NCBI GenBank assembly: GCA_019802505.1
Contig: JAFMOC010000007.1
Coordinates: 7,512,501-7,576,500, forward strand
Reading direction: 5' to 3'
Origin: Corydoras sp. C115
Lineage: Eukaryota; Chordata; Actinopteri; Siluriformes; Callichthyidae
DNA: 64,000 nt
The translations under genes were made by a program, and so were the position numbers. Shown here one piece after another: positions 23,401 through 34,500 of this stretch (position 1 is the stretch's first letter; each line of letters opens with the position of its first letter). A model generated the notes under the pieces. That model did no database searches, was not told where the DNA came from, and saw nothing but the letters and a program-made list of their open reading frames with translations.

Positions 23401-24633
23401 ACTGAACCTTATAAGACCCCTGTAATGATTTAACTGCTTTTACCCACATATTCCTTCTCTTTGTTCTGTGTCAGGGTTATGTATTGGATGAGGAGGCTGC
23501 CCTGCGTGCCCGCTGGGAACAGGCTTCAATGGAGACGATAAACAAAACCACACGGCCCTGTCCCAAATGCAATGTCCCTGTGGAGAAGAATGGTATAATC
23601 AATTTAATTTGTTTAACCTATCAGCCACTAGAAAAACTTAATAGTGCAGCATAGTACAAGCTACAGTATGTTTCCACACATTAGTTAATTCATGTTCATG
23701 TACAAAATAGATGGGATTAGTAAGTTACAAGTAACAAATGTTGCCACATGTTTTTAAACCTCAGAGGAACATTATTGTACAGACACTACAAACTCACAAC
23801 TCATCAATGCTTTGTAAGCATTAGTCAACCTAACGCATTAAGCCATAAGAATTATGTAGATTGGTGACACAACTTAAGAACGATTGGCATATAGAACAAT
23901 ATATGTAACAATACACATTTTTCTACTCTATCATGTCCTTATATTACATTAATGCGACTTATGATGGAACCCATCCATCCATCCATTATTCTTCCGCTTC
24001 ATCCTCTACTATGGTCACAGGGGGGTTCCCCATACCCATCCAGGGGAGAATGTCCCAGGTGCTGGGCAGACACATCCAGCACAGGGCGCCAATCTATCGC
24101 TGGGCACTCACTCACTCACACAGACACACTCTATATGGGGCAATTTGGAGTATTCATTTGACCTTGGTCCATGTTTTTGGACTGTGGGAGGAAACCGGAG
24201 AACCCGGGGGAAACCCACGCGGACACGGTGAGAAAATGGAAACTCCACCCAGATTGGGATTCGAACCGGGAATCCCTAGTGCTGAGAGGCGAACGTGCTA
24301 ACCACTAAGCCACTGTGCCGCCCCTTATGACGGAACTAATTAACATAAACCACTGTTCCTATACCTATACATTTACTGTACATCAGATTTAGTCATTTAG
24401 TAGACACTTTTATCCAATGTGACTTACAAATAAGAGAAAAAAATAATAAATAAATAAATAAAAAAATTGTTAATTGTTAGTTACCTGAGGTAGTAAACAT
24501 TGGTAATGTGTTTGTTTTTGCAGGTGGATGCATGCACATGGTATGTCCTCGTGCTCAGTGCAAGTTTGAGTGGTGCTGGCTATGTTGTGTGGAATGGAAT
24601 AGAGAATGCATGGGAAGTCACTGGTTTGGATGA
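11702..24633 (+). CDS. prkn: prkn (parkin RBR E3 ubiquitin ligase), exons 8-12, 5' part outside window
   Basis: Parkin is a cytosolic RBR-type E3 ligase that is activated by PINK1 on damaged mitochondria and passes ubiquitin through a RING2 cysteine. Five exons on the + strand translate to the end of RING1, the IBR, the REP linker and RING2. Exon lengths of 62, 150, 87, 118 and 110 coding nt follow the human exon 8-12 pattern (62, 150, 84, 118) with compatible phases. Motifs visible include HHFRVLGDEQ, QMGGVLCPAPGCGAGLL, FCRDCKEEYHEGEC, the REP tryptophan in ARWEQAS, and the RING2 catalytic cysteine in GGCMHM. The protein ends in HWFG, where human parkin ends in HWFDV. Exon 7 and everything before it are not in the window, so the first 11.7 kb is intron 7. 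Introns 8 to 11 are about 1.0, 10.4, 0.13 and 0.9 kb. Confidence 0.97.
12754..12903 (+). CDS. prkn: prkn exon 9 (150 nt), end of RING1 and start of IBR
   Basis: The acceptor is tctctttcag and the donor gtgagt, phase 0 on both sides. The exon codes YERYQHYAAEECLLQMGGVL and continues through the CPAPGCGAGLL zinc-ligand region to GLGCG. Length equals human exon 9. It is followed by a 10.4 kb intron. Confidence 0.96.
13655..14185. repeat. Internally inverted dispersed repeat, copy 2 (fullest)
   Basis: The two ends are imperfect inverse copies: the CCATTTTATGAGGTAC side at left, and the GTGTACCTAATAAAACGGC side at right; AGTTTTACAATT at left pairs with TAATTGTAGAACT at right. The middle holds AGCTGATCCACTCATACCAG and CAGCACAACACACACTAACA. 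This looks like a long palindromic MITE frequent in fish; a family name is not assigned. Confidence 0.7.
14198..14290. repeat. (TG)n microsatellite
   Basis: About 90 bp of TG with interruptions, at the right end of the inverted repeat copy 2. Confidence 0.97.
14300..16200. other. prkn intron 9, no gene seen
   Basis: Short (GT)n near 15357-15380 and (CT)n near 15537-15556. No exon recognised. Confidence 0.55.
16208..16590. repeat. Internally inverted dispersed repeat, copy 3
   Basis: The left half has AGTTTTACAATTACAGACTG and GGTCAGGACCATCACAGAAC; the right half has the inverse GGTCCTGACCATTTAGAGAA and TAGAACTGCAAAGTAAGTGG. Confidence 0.65.
16632..16795 (+). repeat. tRNA-derived SINE, copy C (old, 5' part)
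   Basis: Degraded head with GGTTCGATCC and the CTCTGGTTTCTTC segment of the family. Most of the tail half is missing. Confidence 0.5.
16800..18240. other. prkn intron 9, nothing recognised
   Basis: AT-rich; no exon, terminal repeat or coding relic identified. Confidence 0.5.
18243..18480. repeat. Dispersed repeat shared with the insert at 32.1-32.5 kb
   Basis: GTCAGACCACCCCTGG, AATGGCAAGTAAC, TGATTGGTTTATTGCATG and ACCTCCATGAAT match positions 32240-32325 in order. Nothing coding was recognised. Confidence 0.55.
18940..19126 (+). pseudogene. LINE reverse-transcriptase relic
   Basis: The frame reads RGGHSTETALLAVVDTH, a motif of non-LTR reverse transcriptases (GHSTETAL), then jumps to LPNSLCKAESVNIYKHQYKT with HLF, which looks like the C-terminal end of such proteins. 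The palm domain between is missing, so this is an internally deleted relic. It lies in prkn intron 9. Confidence 0.6.
19130..20258. other. prkn intron 9, nothing recognised
   Basis: AT-rich, no coding pattern seen. Confidence 0.55.
20259..20600 (+). repeat. tRNA-derived SINE, copy D, with (TA)n(TG)n expansion
   Basis: The head GGTGCACAGTGGCTTAGTGG and B-box GGTTCGAATCC are clear. The middle is replaced by about 65 bp of (TA)n and 24 bp of (TG)n, and the tail half resumes at GATGAATTGGCGCTC. The microsatellite probably grew from the TGTG run in this part of the SINE. Confidence 0.8.
20370..20458. repeat. (TA)n(TG)n compound microsatellite
   Basis: TA followed by TG, inside SINE copy D. Confidence 0.97.
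21431..21517 (+). other. Possible alternative terminal exon in prkn intron 9, acidic tail
   Basis: A pyrimidine-rich acceptor (ttctttcctctgttgtag) is followed by an open frame of 28 codons ending in TAA at 21515-21517. It is rich in aspartate (AEDDDDDDSVDDELSSGFAV at its end). Its phase matches the phase 0 end of prkn exon 9, so splicing exon 9 to it would give a parkin cut off inside the IBR with an acidic tail. No clear polyadenylation signal was seen close downstream. It may equally be a chance GAT repeat next to a decoy acceptor. Confidence 0.25.
21518..22935. other. prkn intron 9, nothing recognised
   Basis: AT-rich DNA between the possible alternative exon and SINE copy E. No clear AATAAA close to the former. 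Confidence 0.5.
22940..23022 (+). repeat. tRNA-derived SINE, copy E, 3' tail only
   Basis: Only the last part remains, from GTTCTCCTCTGGATGGGCAT to the AATG repeat tail. It is 5' truncated, as expected of incomplete reverse transcription. Confidence 0.75.
23258..23344 (+). CDS. prkn: prkn exon 10 (87 nt), IBR
   Basis: The exon reads FVFCRDCKEEYHEGECKRLP and then a short linker ending in GRAMQ. It carries the IBR cysteines and histidine. It is one codon longer than the 84 nt human exon, the extra residue lying in the variable IBR-REP linker. Donor gtgggt. Confidence 0.95.
23475..23592 (+). CDS. prkn: prkn exon 11 (118 nt), REP helix and start of RING2
   Basis: The exon codes the REP element around ARWEQASMETINKTT, which keeps the tryptophan equivalent to human W403, then CPKCNVPVEKN, which begins RING2. 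It follows exon 10 after an intron of only 130 bp. Length equals human exon 11; it ends in phase 1. Confidence 0.96.
23971..24323 (-). repeat. tRNA-derived SINE, copy F
   Basis: Complete minus-strand copy with target duplications CTTATGATGGAAC (23958-23970) and CTTATGACGGAAC (24324-24336). It lies in prkn intron 11, about 200 bp before the last exon. Confidence 0.92.
24385..24445 (-). repeat. Second SINE family, tail fragment
   Basis: TTTAGTCATTTAGTAGACAC and the following TTTTATCCAATGTGACTTAC match the inverted tail of the family. A similar fragment lies at about 63245-63285. Confidence 0.6.
24524..24633 (+). CDS. prkn: prkn exon 12, RING2 catalytic exon and stop
   Basis: The exon opens with GGCMHMVCPRAQCKFEWCW; the first cysteine is the thioester-forming residue (human C431). 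The zinc ligands C-W-x-C and the histidine in GSHWF are kept. The usual GC after the second ligand reads CV here. The stop TGA is at 24631-24633. The 3' UTR follows to about 24920. Confidence 0.96.
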
Positions 24634-24894
24634 GCCTTTGTATTTCTAAAGCATGAGAAACTCAGAAACACCACACATCAAAATACAAGTCACTCTTATT
24701 ATAAAACTTTGACAAGCACTTTTATGTGTTATTGTAGTATTGGGGAATTGTGTCAATCATGTATTATGTAACACTTTATAACAACAGAACAACTTAGTAG
24801 GTTATTTTAAGCCCTTGACTGATATTTATTTAACTTTTGATAAAACACCATGATATTCAGAGACAATGTGTAAAAGTGTAAAAAAAAAAATAAT

Positions 24895-24900
24895 AATAAA
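24895..24900 (+). terminator. Candidate prkn polyadenylation signal (AATAAA)
   Basis: An AATAAA lies about 260 bp after the prkn stop, just after an A-run, with no better hexamer before it. This is the likely cleavage signal, inferred from position only. Confidence 0.5.
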
Positions 24901-25487
24901 AGCACTTTAATTAAAGCCTAAGCTACAAAACAAAATATGTTTCATTCTTCTCATTTCTTTCACTGTTTTCAAACCTACTGTGGACTTTGGAAATGTAGAC
25001 ATTGAGTTTAATTGCTAGCAGATTTTAGTAAACAATCACATACTCACTTTTTTGTACTGTTTTTGACAGCAGAGATGGATACATTTGCGTTACCATGTAA
25101 CTGTTTATATTTGTTAGATTTGCAGCTCATGAACGCTCATGTCCACAAGAAAAAAATGTCAGATGACACAAGGACTACAAGAAGGACAAGAAACAACCCT
25201 GGATAGCTCAGGATAGTACAGCTTTCAATAAACAAGGCAGTTTAATTATAATATTGATTTTTAAATTCTGAATTCATTTCTCTTTTATAAGCTTTAACAT
25301 TATTTATATAACTAGACAAACAAAACCACTCTGTTTCCCATTTCATGCTGAGCAGCTTAAGCATGATTTAGTGATTCTCACACTGCTGCTCTAGGCATCT
25401 GTCTATGTGACAGATCCAGATTTTCAAAATACTAATGAACTTTGATTAATATAGTATAGTATATACTATATAGTATAGTATAGTACA

Positions 25488-25494
<7 letters not shown>

Positions 25495-25539
<45 letters not shown>
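25495..25539. repeat. (TA)n microsatellite
   Basis: About 45 bp of TA, preceded by an imperfect TATAG repeat. Confidence 0.95.
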
Positions 25540-25543
<4 letters not shown>

Positions 25544-25651
25544 GGGAAGGATGTGTAGAAGCTACCTTAGTAATTTTTTTTCCTGCCATAATATACTGAA
25601 TTCACTGTTTTTGCTCTTAAATGGTTTTGCTCATACATTAATCAAGTTTTG

Positions 25652-25875
25652 AGGGTGTGGTAGCTCAGTGGTTGGGGTGTTGGTCTATCAACCCGAAGGT
25701 TGTGGGTTCAAATCCTAAGTCCACTGAAGTTACCAATGTGCCCTTGAGCAAGACCCTTAACCTTCATTGCTCCTGGGTTGCCGTATCAACCCTGTTTTCT
25801 GACCACAACCAAGTTGGGATACTTGTAAGTCACTTTGGATAAAAGTGTCTGCTAAATGACCAAATGTAAATGTAA
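25652..25875 (+). repeat. Second tRNA-like SINE family, full copy
   Basis: The head GTGGTAGCTCAGTGGTTGGG and B-box GGGTTCAAATCC are tRNA-like; the body ends with the motif CACTTTGGATAAAAGTGTCT and a TAAATGTAA repeat tail. It differs in sequence from the more frequent SINE family. It lies between prkn and the TRP-like gene. Confidence 0.85.
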
Positions 25876-26511
25876 TATAATGTAAGTTTTAAATTGATAT
25901 AGCATTGATGTGTACTACATCTTTTTCACAAAATCATGAGGCATTTTCATAAGTAAAACAAAAACAGCAAGCTTGTACACAGAAACACAATTTGTGGTGT
26001 ACTAGGCCAGCATTGTATTGTTCATATTATAATCAATAATCGCAGATTAAATATGATCTAGAAGTTCATTAATAAAATCACCTGAAACAGACACACAAAG
26101 CCATTCACATCTTAAGGCACCTATCATGTCTGAATGGCATATTTCACATTCTCTTTAGACTTTGAAAAGAAAGTTTTTAAAAAAAAAAAAATAATAAGGA
26201 TCTTCTTGTTGTAATGGAAGACTCAAAAACAGAACTGTGTTATAATTATGTGTAATTAAATGTTTTTACAGATGTAAAGATTAGATATAGTGTAATAAAA
26301 ATTCCTCCACGTTTGCTTGCTCAGCAATATGATGGTCTGTGCTTAATTACGTCAGGATTTATGAGTTACATACAGCTGGACTCTGGATTTTCTAAAAGAC
26401 CGAATGCCAATCTTGTTAACAAGACTTGGTACAAACCATTCCTTTTAGAAATGATCTTGACAGTCTCACAGTGAGAAAGATATACAGATCAACCGTACTG
26501 CAAGAGAAACT

Positions 26512-26589
26512 ATGCAGCGACTATGTGATGTCAGTTCTGCCGGCGTTGATAACCCAGGCCTGGAGCTCACAGACAGAGTGTGTATTCAG
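26512..26589 (+). CDS. TRP-like channel exon 1 (start codon)
   Basis: The ATG at 26512 is the first Met after an in-frame TGA near 26458. It codes 26 residues beginning MQRLCDVSSAGVDNPGLEL and ends at a strong gtaagt donor, phase 0. No signal peptide. The start is a prediction because the 5' UTR is not known. Confidence 0.65.
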
Positions 26590-28456
26590 GTAAGTAAAAC
26601 ATTTTAATGTGTTTATTCTGCATCACCACAGTGCTATTTAATCTGTAGAAGTGGGCTCCAGCTGGATGGCAAAATAAAATTTATACTGAATACAATAGAC
26701 GAAACACATTTTTGTATTAAATATGTAAATAAAATATTTTTTTATTAATTATAGAAGTGTTCTTTATTAAAACATGGTACAATAGAAAACTTAAACTAAA
26801 GAATATGTAGAAAAAAGATGCATGCAGGACATTGTATGTCAGGGGCAGACACAGCCGGGTCATATGTGAGGCCTGGCTGACACAACAACACTAAAAATAA
26901 TCTAACCTATAAACCTTTATATCCAATGCTATATTTGCAGGCATAAAATATCCATAAACAATGGAAGAAGTTATTATATATATTACTATATTATATTATA
27001 TATAATATATATTATATATTACTATTATTATTATTTATTTATTTAATTTTTTTTGATGAGAGTTCAAAATGTGATACATATTCTTGTTTGCACATAATTT
27101 GTATTTCACCAGTTTATTGGCTAATGAGAAATTCCACATTACACAGGATCATATGGATCAAAGAAAAGATCAACTCGTGCACTTACAGTCATGCAGCTCA
27201 TATAACAACACACTTATAAAATAAAGTATACAAGTAAATCTCAATAATTTATAAGAATGTGTACTTTAATTTCTAAACTTAATGTTTTTTAAAAATGTAT
27301 TGAAAGTCATCTACTTTTGCAAATGAACATAATATATAATAAACATCAAACTTTTTTCTTAGGTGAAAGTAGAGCAAGGAATTTGTGAGCATTTATTTTT
27401 ATATTCTCTCCAAACTGTATGAAGTCCTTTCTTGTTGGCTTTTCTCTTTATCTCACCCCATGGGGGTTTAGATCCGGGAACTGAGATGATCATGGCAGAA
27501 GCTTGATTCAGTAAACTGTTTTTTGTGTTGATCTGGAAATATGTTTTGATCTTTATCCCAGTGAGATATCCAGATTTTAGTTTCTTGACATAGAAAGACA
27601 TATTTTTATTTTATGTTAATTGTATAGCCATATTCTTACTTGTGAAAGCCAGCACACCTTTTCTTTATTTAAAAAGTCTTCTCCATTGTATTTTTTTATA
27701 TTGAAGAAAACAAAAGCTGTTTTTACAATGGTTTATTGCTTTAACTCACAGAATGTACACTATAAAGTATTTACAAGGAGTATAACTATTAAAAAGGCCA
27801 GGGAGTCTACATCCCAAATATTCATTCATTCATTCATTATCTTCCGCTTTATACTACAGTATATTAGGGTCGCGGTGGGGTTCCCCATGCCCATCCAGGG
27901 GAGAACGTTTCGGGTGCTGGGCAGATACACCCAGGACAGGGCGCCAATCTATCACTGGGCACACACTCACTCACACAGACACGCACACTCTATATGGGGC
28001 ACACAATTGCCCCATATACACACTCTATATGGGGCAATTTAGAGAACTCAATTGACTTGATCCATATTTTTGGACTGTGGGAGGAAACTGGAGAACCCGG
28101 AGGAAACCCACGCAGACACGGGGAGAACATGGAAACTCCACCCAGATGGGGATTTGAACCGGGAATCCCTAGTGCTGAGAGGCGAATGTGCTAACCACTA
28201 AGCCACCATGCCGTCCATCCCAAATATTATCAAATTTTAATGTTACAGCAGGTAAATGAAACGTAAGGACACCTTTTTTTTGCTATTTTCCATTTTATCA
28301 GTTTCAATTACGGTAAAGATGGACTTAGTAGTTTGCAATTCCAGACTGTGAACTAAAGTACATACTGAAACACAAACCAGCACATTAGTGTCATTGCAGA
28401 GCTGAGAATAATCCACCATCCCAAAAAATACTTGTGTTGGTGTTGTGGGGAACCTG

Positions 28457-28537
<81 letters not shown>

Positions 28538-31500
28538 CATAGTATATAGAGAAACACATGGAATATAGTTTATGATAGCAGAAGGACAAAGTGCATCTAT
28601 ATAGTAAGTGGAACTAATAAAATCATGTTCCACAATAAAAACAAGGAGGTGGACCTAATAAAACAGTCAGTATTGTATGAATTACAAAATCATTGAGGAA
28701 TTTTAGGAAGTAAAGTACTTTGGATCACAGAACAGATAAATACTGTGGCAATGTCTTGTCAATGTCTCAATGTCTGTCTTTAATCCAATATCCATTGTTA
28801 CTAATCATATTTGTAATATCTTTACAATTTGCATATGCTGGTATGAGCAGTCAGTACCAAAGCATGCTGCTTTTTCACCCTCTGTGATGCATTCTGTTGG
28901 TCAATGGGCAAGTTACGCTAGGGGCCGCTGGAAGCGTGCAGCACGCAGATGTCTGAGGAAGAGACAGTCAGGTACTCAGTCTCATCCATTATCTCTATAT
29001 CATACTGATACTGGTTTATAAGCGTATGGATTGTTAATTAAATAACTTGATTTCATCTCTGTTAAACCATAGTATTTGGAAATTTCAAAAATAAATAAAA
29101 CTAAAAACATTAATTATTGGAAATACATGTCAATTCCAAGAGAAGTAGTTGGACACAATCAAATCCGTCATACACATACAGTATTAATAAAGCAAACAAA
29201 TGTTTACCGTTACTGATATTGCTAATGGTACAGCTTTTTAGTTAAAATGACAAGACAAAAAAATATTAAGACAAATGAGCCTAATCTAATGTGTTTTTAT
29301 TACTGTAATACTTGAAGGATTGAATGATTTACTGCTCATAAAAAAATAATAATAACAGGACACATTTTTAAAAAATAATGTGAATAGAAATGTTGAATTA
29401 AGCCACATACAACTATATCTAAAAATGGATGTACTTGTGATAAATCATATCAGTACATAAGGTAGCTGTTATGAGTCTGGCTGAGAGAAAACAGAGGAGA
29501 CGTTGATGCAGAACAACTGGGGTTTATTAACCAATCAACAGCGGCGACCGAGTGGCACGTGACGGAGTAGGTGATCGGCAGCGGGATCACTGGAGTACTC
29601 GCGGGGTGTCACGGGCGTTGCTTGATGACCAGGACTGGCAGCGAACCTGGTACCAAGCAGAAAAGAGCACAAACAAAAAAAATATATAACACCGGGGGAT
29701 AGATTAAACAAAGAGAATGGAAAATAGCATGAAAGGAGGAGCTAAATAGAACAGGAGAAAGACAGAGGTGAAGTGCTGGACGAGGCGGCATCCAGGGAGA
29801 ACCTAGGGTGAACGACGGGGAAGGAAACACACCGACGGGGAACTGGAACCGGGAGACAGAGAAGTGGTTAGTGCAAGATGGGGTAAATGTGTTATATTCA
29901 CCAACAGGGGAGTGATTAGTGTGAATAAAAGTGAGAATGTGTTAGGGTGGCTACACACAAATGATGGACACGGACTTTCCTCTCAAACGCCACACGCACA
30001 CAGGAATCCTAAACCAAGGGAAGGAGGGAAAGGACGGGGACGAGGGAAAGGGATAGAGGGAGGACGAGAAGGAGGTAGAAGCAGGGAACAGAAAGAGGAA
30101 CACGCTACTACTAACACACTCGAAATCGCTCTCACCTAACGGAAACCAAACACAGAAGAAGACCCGGAGATAGAAATCAGGGACTCTCACTCGGATAACG
30201 CTCGGTATGACGTGGGACGATCAATACTTCGCACCCGACCAGCGAGACAGGAAGCCTTATACAGGAAAGAAAGAACCCGGAAACAATGAACCTCACCTGG
30301 TGCACAGAGAGCGAGCGCTGCTTAGAAGGCGGGGCTAGGGGAACGCGACTCTGCGCTGCGATCTCTGACTGTAGCATTATTATACATTGCATTTAGTTTT
30401 CGAAATTGTTTAGTTAAAGGGCCCCAGGACTGTCAGTGCACATGCAATTAAATTTGTCTACTTATAATCATTAAATATGTGATGGCCTATTTGTATTACA
30501 AAAAGAGTACATTGGTTTTAAAAGTTTGGAAACAAACAAAGTTTTAAAACAAGTCCCAAAAGAAGATAACAAGAACCTGTTCAAACAATTAAAAAATGCA
30601 GTAAGTCAAAAATATCAGATTTGGTCAATTATGGTCCAAAAATATGTGAACCCTAAGGAGTTTTTAATTAATGCAATGACAATCAAGTGTCTGGTCTCCA
30701 CCACAGGATAATTAGATTGTATTGGAATGTACACAATGTGCTGATGTTTTTCTTTTGAATTTGCTGGTATTATTCTGAATTGGTTGTTCCATCAATGATG
30801 GTAAACCATCAAGGCCCACACAGTGAAACTACCACCATCTTGTTTTACAGATGGTATGAGGTTTATCTGCTGGAATGCGGAATCTTTTTTAATTATTTTA
30901 TTATTTGTAAAGTAAAAGCACTTATTATTCATTCATTCATTATCTCCCGCTTTATCCTCTATTAGGGTCGCGGTGGGGTTCCCCATGCCCATCCAGGGGA
31001 GAACGTCTCGGGTGCTGGGCAGATAGACCCAGGACAGGGCGCCAATCCATCGCTGGGCACACACTCACTCGCACAGACACTCTCTATATGGGGCAACATT
31101 TTGAGAATTCAATTGACTTGATCCATGTTTTTGGACTGTGGGAGGAAACCGGAGAACCCAGAGGAAACCCACGCAGACACGGGGAGAACATGGAAACTCC
31201 ACCCAGATGGGGATTCGAACCGGGAATCCCTAGCGCTGAGAGACGAACCTGCTAACCACTAAGCCACCGTGCCGTCAGCACTTATTATTTAAACCAAAAA
31301 TAGGTCATCTATCCACAAATCAGTATCGTCTCAGTTGTTTTGATTTGTTTTGCTTTCAGATTTATTTAAAAATATTATTAAGTTTTAGGTCAGACTTATA
31401 GAGAAATAAATATAATAATCACAATTAATAACACATACAAATATTCTAAGCAAGAGCAAGTAAGAACGTCTGAAAAATAACAGCTATTAATCTCATTTAA

Positions 31501-34500
31501 TGACTAAAACATTTTTTTTTAAATATACAGTAATTGTTTCGTAACTGTCTACCTTTAAAGACTAAATAGTTTCATCCAATAATTTTTATTTACTTCTAAT
31601 TACTTGTGCAAATAAATCATGTTTACTGGCAGGGGAATCTTCAGGCAGTAAGTACAAGGGCCTTGCTTACGAGGAGGATGCTTTGGATAGAGCCAACAAA
31701 GAGCAGCAGCTAGACAGATGCCTGCTTGATCATTTTAGGGTTTTGGCTGCAAGTAACCAGGAGACAGACGAGGTTAGAGAAGATCATGTTATTCCACTAG
31801 CTTTGCTGTTTCTATTCCTAAAATCTGAATCCATTTGGAAGTAATGACAAAAACATGATGGCGGACGTTGCCCATATTGCTCTTTATTGCTGCAGGTCGA
31901 TCTTCAGTACCTGAATGAAATTCTCACAGATGGTGCCAATCCCAATTCAGCAGATAAATATGGACAGACTGCATTACATGAGGTAAGATATTTAGCAGAA
32001 TTGCACAGGATAAGTTCAGTAGGGGGCGGTACGGTGGCTTAGTGGTTAGCTCATTGGCCTTTCAGCACTTAATTCCCGGTTCAAATCCCAAATATGGGTG
32101 GAGTTTCCATGTTCTCCCCCCAGTGGGCTTCAGAATAGATTAGTAACTTGGCTTGTGATGACATTTCCTGTAATTGTTGTAAACGTTAATTTACATGTAT
32201 TTATTCACACCACACTGTTGAAATACAAATCCCTCAAAGTCAGACCGCACCTGTCTCTTAAAAATAATGGCAAGCGATAAGCTGATTGTTTTATTGCATG
32301 TGATGCATAAAACACAACCATGAATCATGTTGACAGGCTGCTAAAGATTGCTAAAATAAAATCCATTGAGTTGTTTCTTGGTGATTGTAAAGAGTATAAA
32401 CTCTGCAGGTTCCAAAAGAGTAAGTATGTGAAACTTGGTTGTAATCAAAGCAACAGCATGGATTTGTATTTTGAATAAACACACACAAACTTTCGACTTC
32501 ATGCTCTCCCCGTGTTTGCGTGCGTTCTCCGGTTCTCCGGTTTCCTCCCACAGTCCAAAAACATGGATTCAAGGTAAATTGAATGTTCTAAATTGCCCCA
32601 ATTTGTGTGAGTAAGTGTTTCCCACGATAGATTGGCACCCTGTCCTGGGTGTATCTGCCCAGCACCTGAAACATTGTCCCCTGGATGGGTATGAGGAACA
32701 CCCTGCAACCCTAGTAGAAGGTTAAGCGGAAAATAATGAATGAATGAATGTACAATACCAAATTATATAGTTGATATGTGCAATACAAAATGTTTAAAAA
32801 AAAATATAAAACATTATATGGTTAACTCACGCAATAAGTTGCCACTGCCACTTTACTTTTTTTATAGTTGTATAATCATAACTTCATATCATAGTATTTT
32901 TTTTGTATGTGGTAGTTGCGTTTGCTTAAAAAAATGCTCATTTTATACTTTTTATTCTTATTATATTGTTTGTACTCAGCAACAGCGCAACTGCAATTTC
33001 AAGTATTCTGATTTTCCTATAGCTTAACAAAAGTGTAGACATGAACATATGACCAGAAAAATGCTCTTGTTGGTTAGGGCTGTGTTTTGGATATTAACAC
33101 ACATATTTCTGTTTATCTGGATTCTTTATAAAACCTGACATTACATTTATTAGATCTCTCGAGCCTGGAATATAGATGTGATGCGTTTCTTTCTGGAGAG
33201 GGGAGCGGATATCTTGAGGCCTGATGCATTCGGAGTAACACCCCTGCATGTGGCCGCAGCCTTAGACTATGAAGATATGCTTCTGTTTTTGCTGGAAAAA
33301 GGAGGTGCATTTATGTGGATTTTTATTTACTGTTACTATATTTAATACATATAAATGATAATACATAATCAATTTGACCAGGCTGCATGGCATTAATCAC
33401 CATGTCTGCTTATACAGCTGACATTGGGGCATGCACATATAAAGATCTGCATACACCACTGCACTTTGCTGCTAAAAATGATGCTATTGGAGCAATTCAG
33501 ATTCTGCTGCGAAATGGAGCTGACATTGCTGCACATGACTACAAACAGAGGACTCCACTGCAGCTGGCTGTCAACCTTGGTAAAGTGTATTTAATAGATA
33601 ACACAAGCAAGTGAGCTTTAAAATAACATAGATGTTGCAAGCAAAGTTTAATTGGTTTACAGTATGAGAAATGCTATGCTTTTAGTTTTTAGTTTTTTTT
33701 TTCATATTGAACAACCACATACTATGTGTATTTATGTTTCAGTTATGTTTATTTATTTATCTACTTTTTGCAATAGTGCAGTGTCTCAAATCAGCTTTAA
33801 AATCACTAAACTCAAATTGGATGGTTATAATATTAGATTCACCCACAGTTTAGATGCTTAGCTTATATACTTGGTACTAGATACAGCTTTTTGGTATACA
33901 CTATAGCTCATCCATATTTTATGTATGTCTTCTTCTCTGTATCAGTTTCAGTGCTGACTTAATAGTGATAGTCAGTGGGTGTGTTAAAGATCTGTACAAT
34001 TGTAAGAAAACACATATCCCAGCGCCACCACATTGTCATTGAAAAATCAAAACTAATTATATTCATTATGCAATACTTAATAATAAATAATAGGCAGAAA
34101 AAAAACAATAGTGGTAAAGTCTTACTATAAAAAACATCTCTATTTAAATGTTTGATTACATAATGATGCCAGTGATTCACTGTGAAATGTTGGTGTATTT
34201 TTTTACTAATATTTTTTACAAGGTGTGTTTGACATTACTCAACATCAGTGTATTATTTCTATATTTGTGCATGTGTAAATGAAGATCGCAGTGAAGCTGC
34301 ACACTTGCTGCTGGACTTTGGCGCAGATGCAGGGGTTCAGGACTCAGATGGACAGTTGTGTATTACTGCTATGATTGGAAAAATGACTTCAGTGGTAAGG
34401 AACAGTTAATCCAAATTTCAAATACATTTTTTCAAATATTTGAACATTTTGTAATGTGATATTAATCCAAAATATTTTGGTCAGCACAGGCCAATTTGGC

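Larger units (their letters stand above)
24920..26455. other. Spacer between prkn and the TRP-like gene
   Basis: About 1.6 kb with one SINE (25652-25875) and a (TA)n. No TATA box or CpG island could be assigned to the TRP-like gene. Confidence 0.5.

Noticed and set aside
23933..24301. Frames such as those with IHPSII or LGRHIQHRAPIY, repeated at 27.6, 28.0, 42.5 and 45.2 kb
   Set aside because: They are translations of SINE copies, recurring wherever the SINE occurs.
27359..27601. Minus-strand 80-codon frame
   Set aside because: No recognisable domain, start context or splice partner; kept only as a remark.
29864..30392. Open frames in the GC-rich block
   Set aside because: Low-complexity Gly/Arg or Ser/Phe frames from the purine run; no domain.
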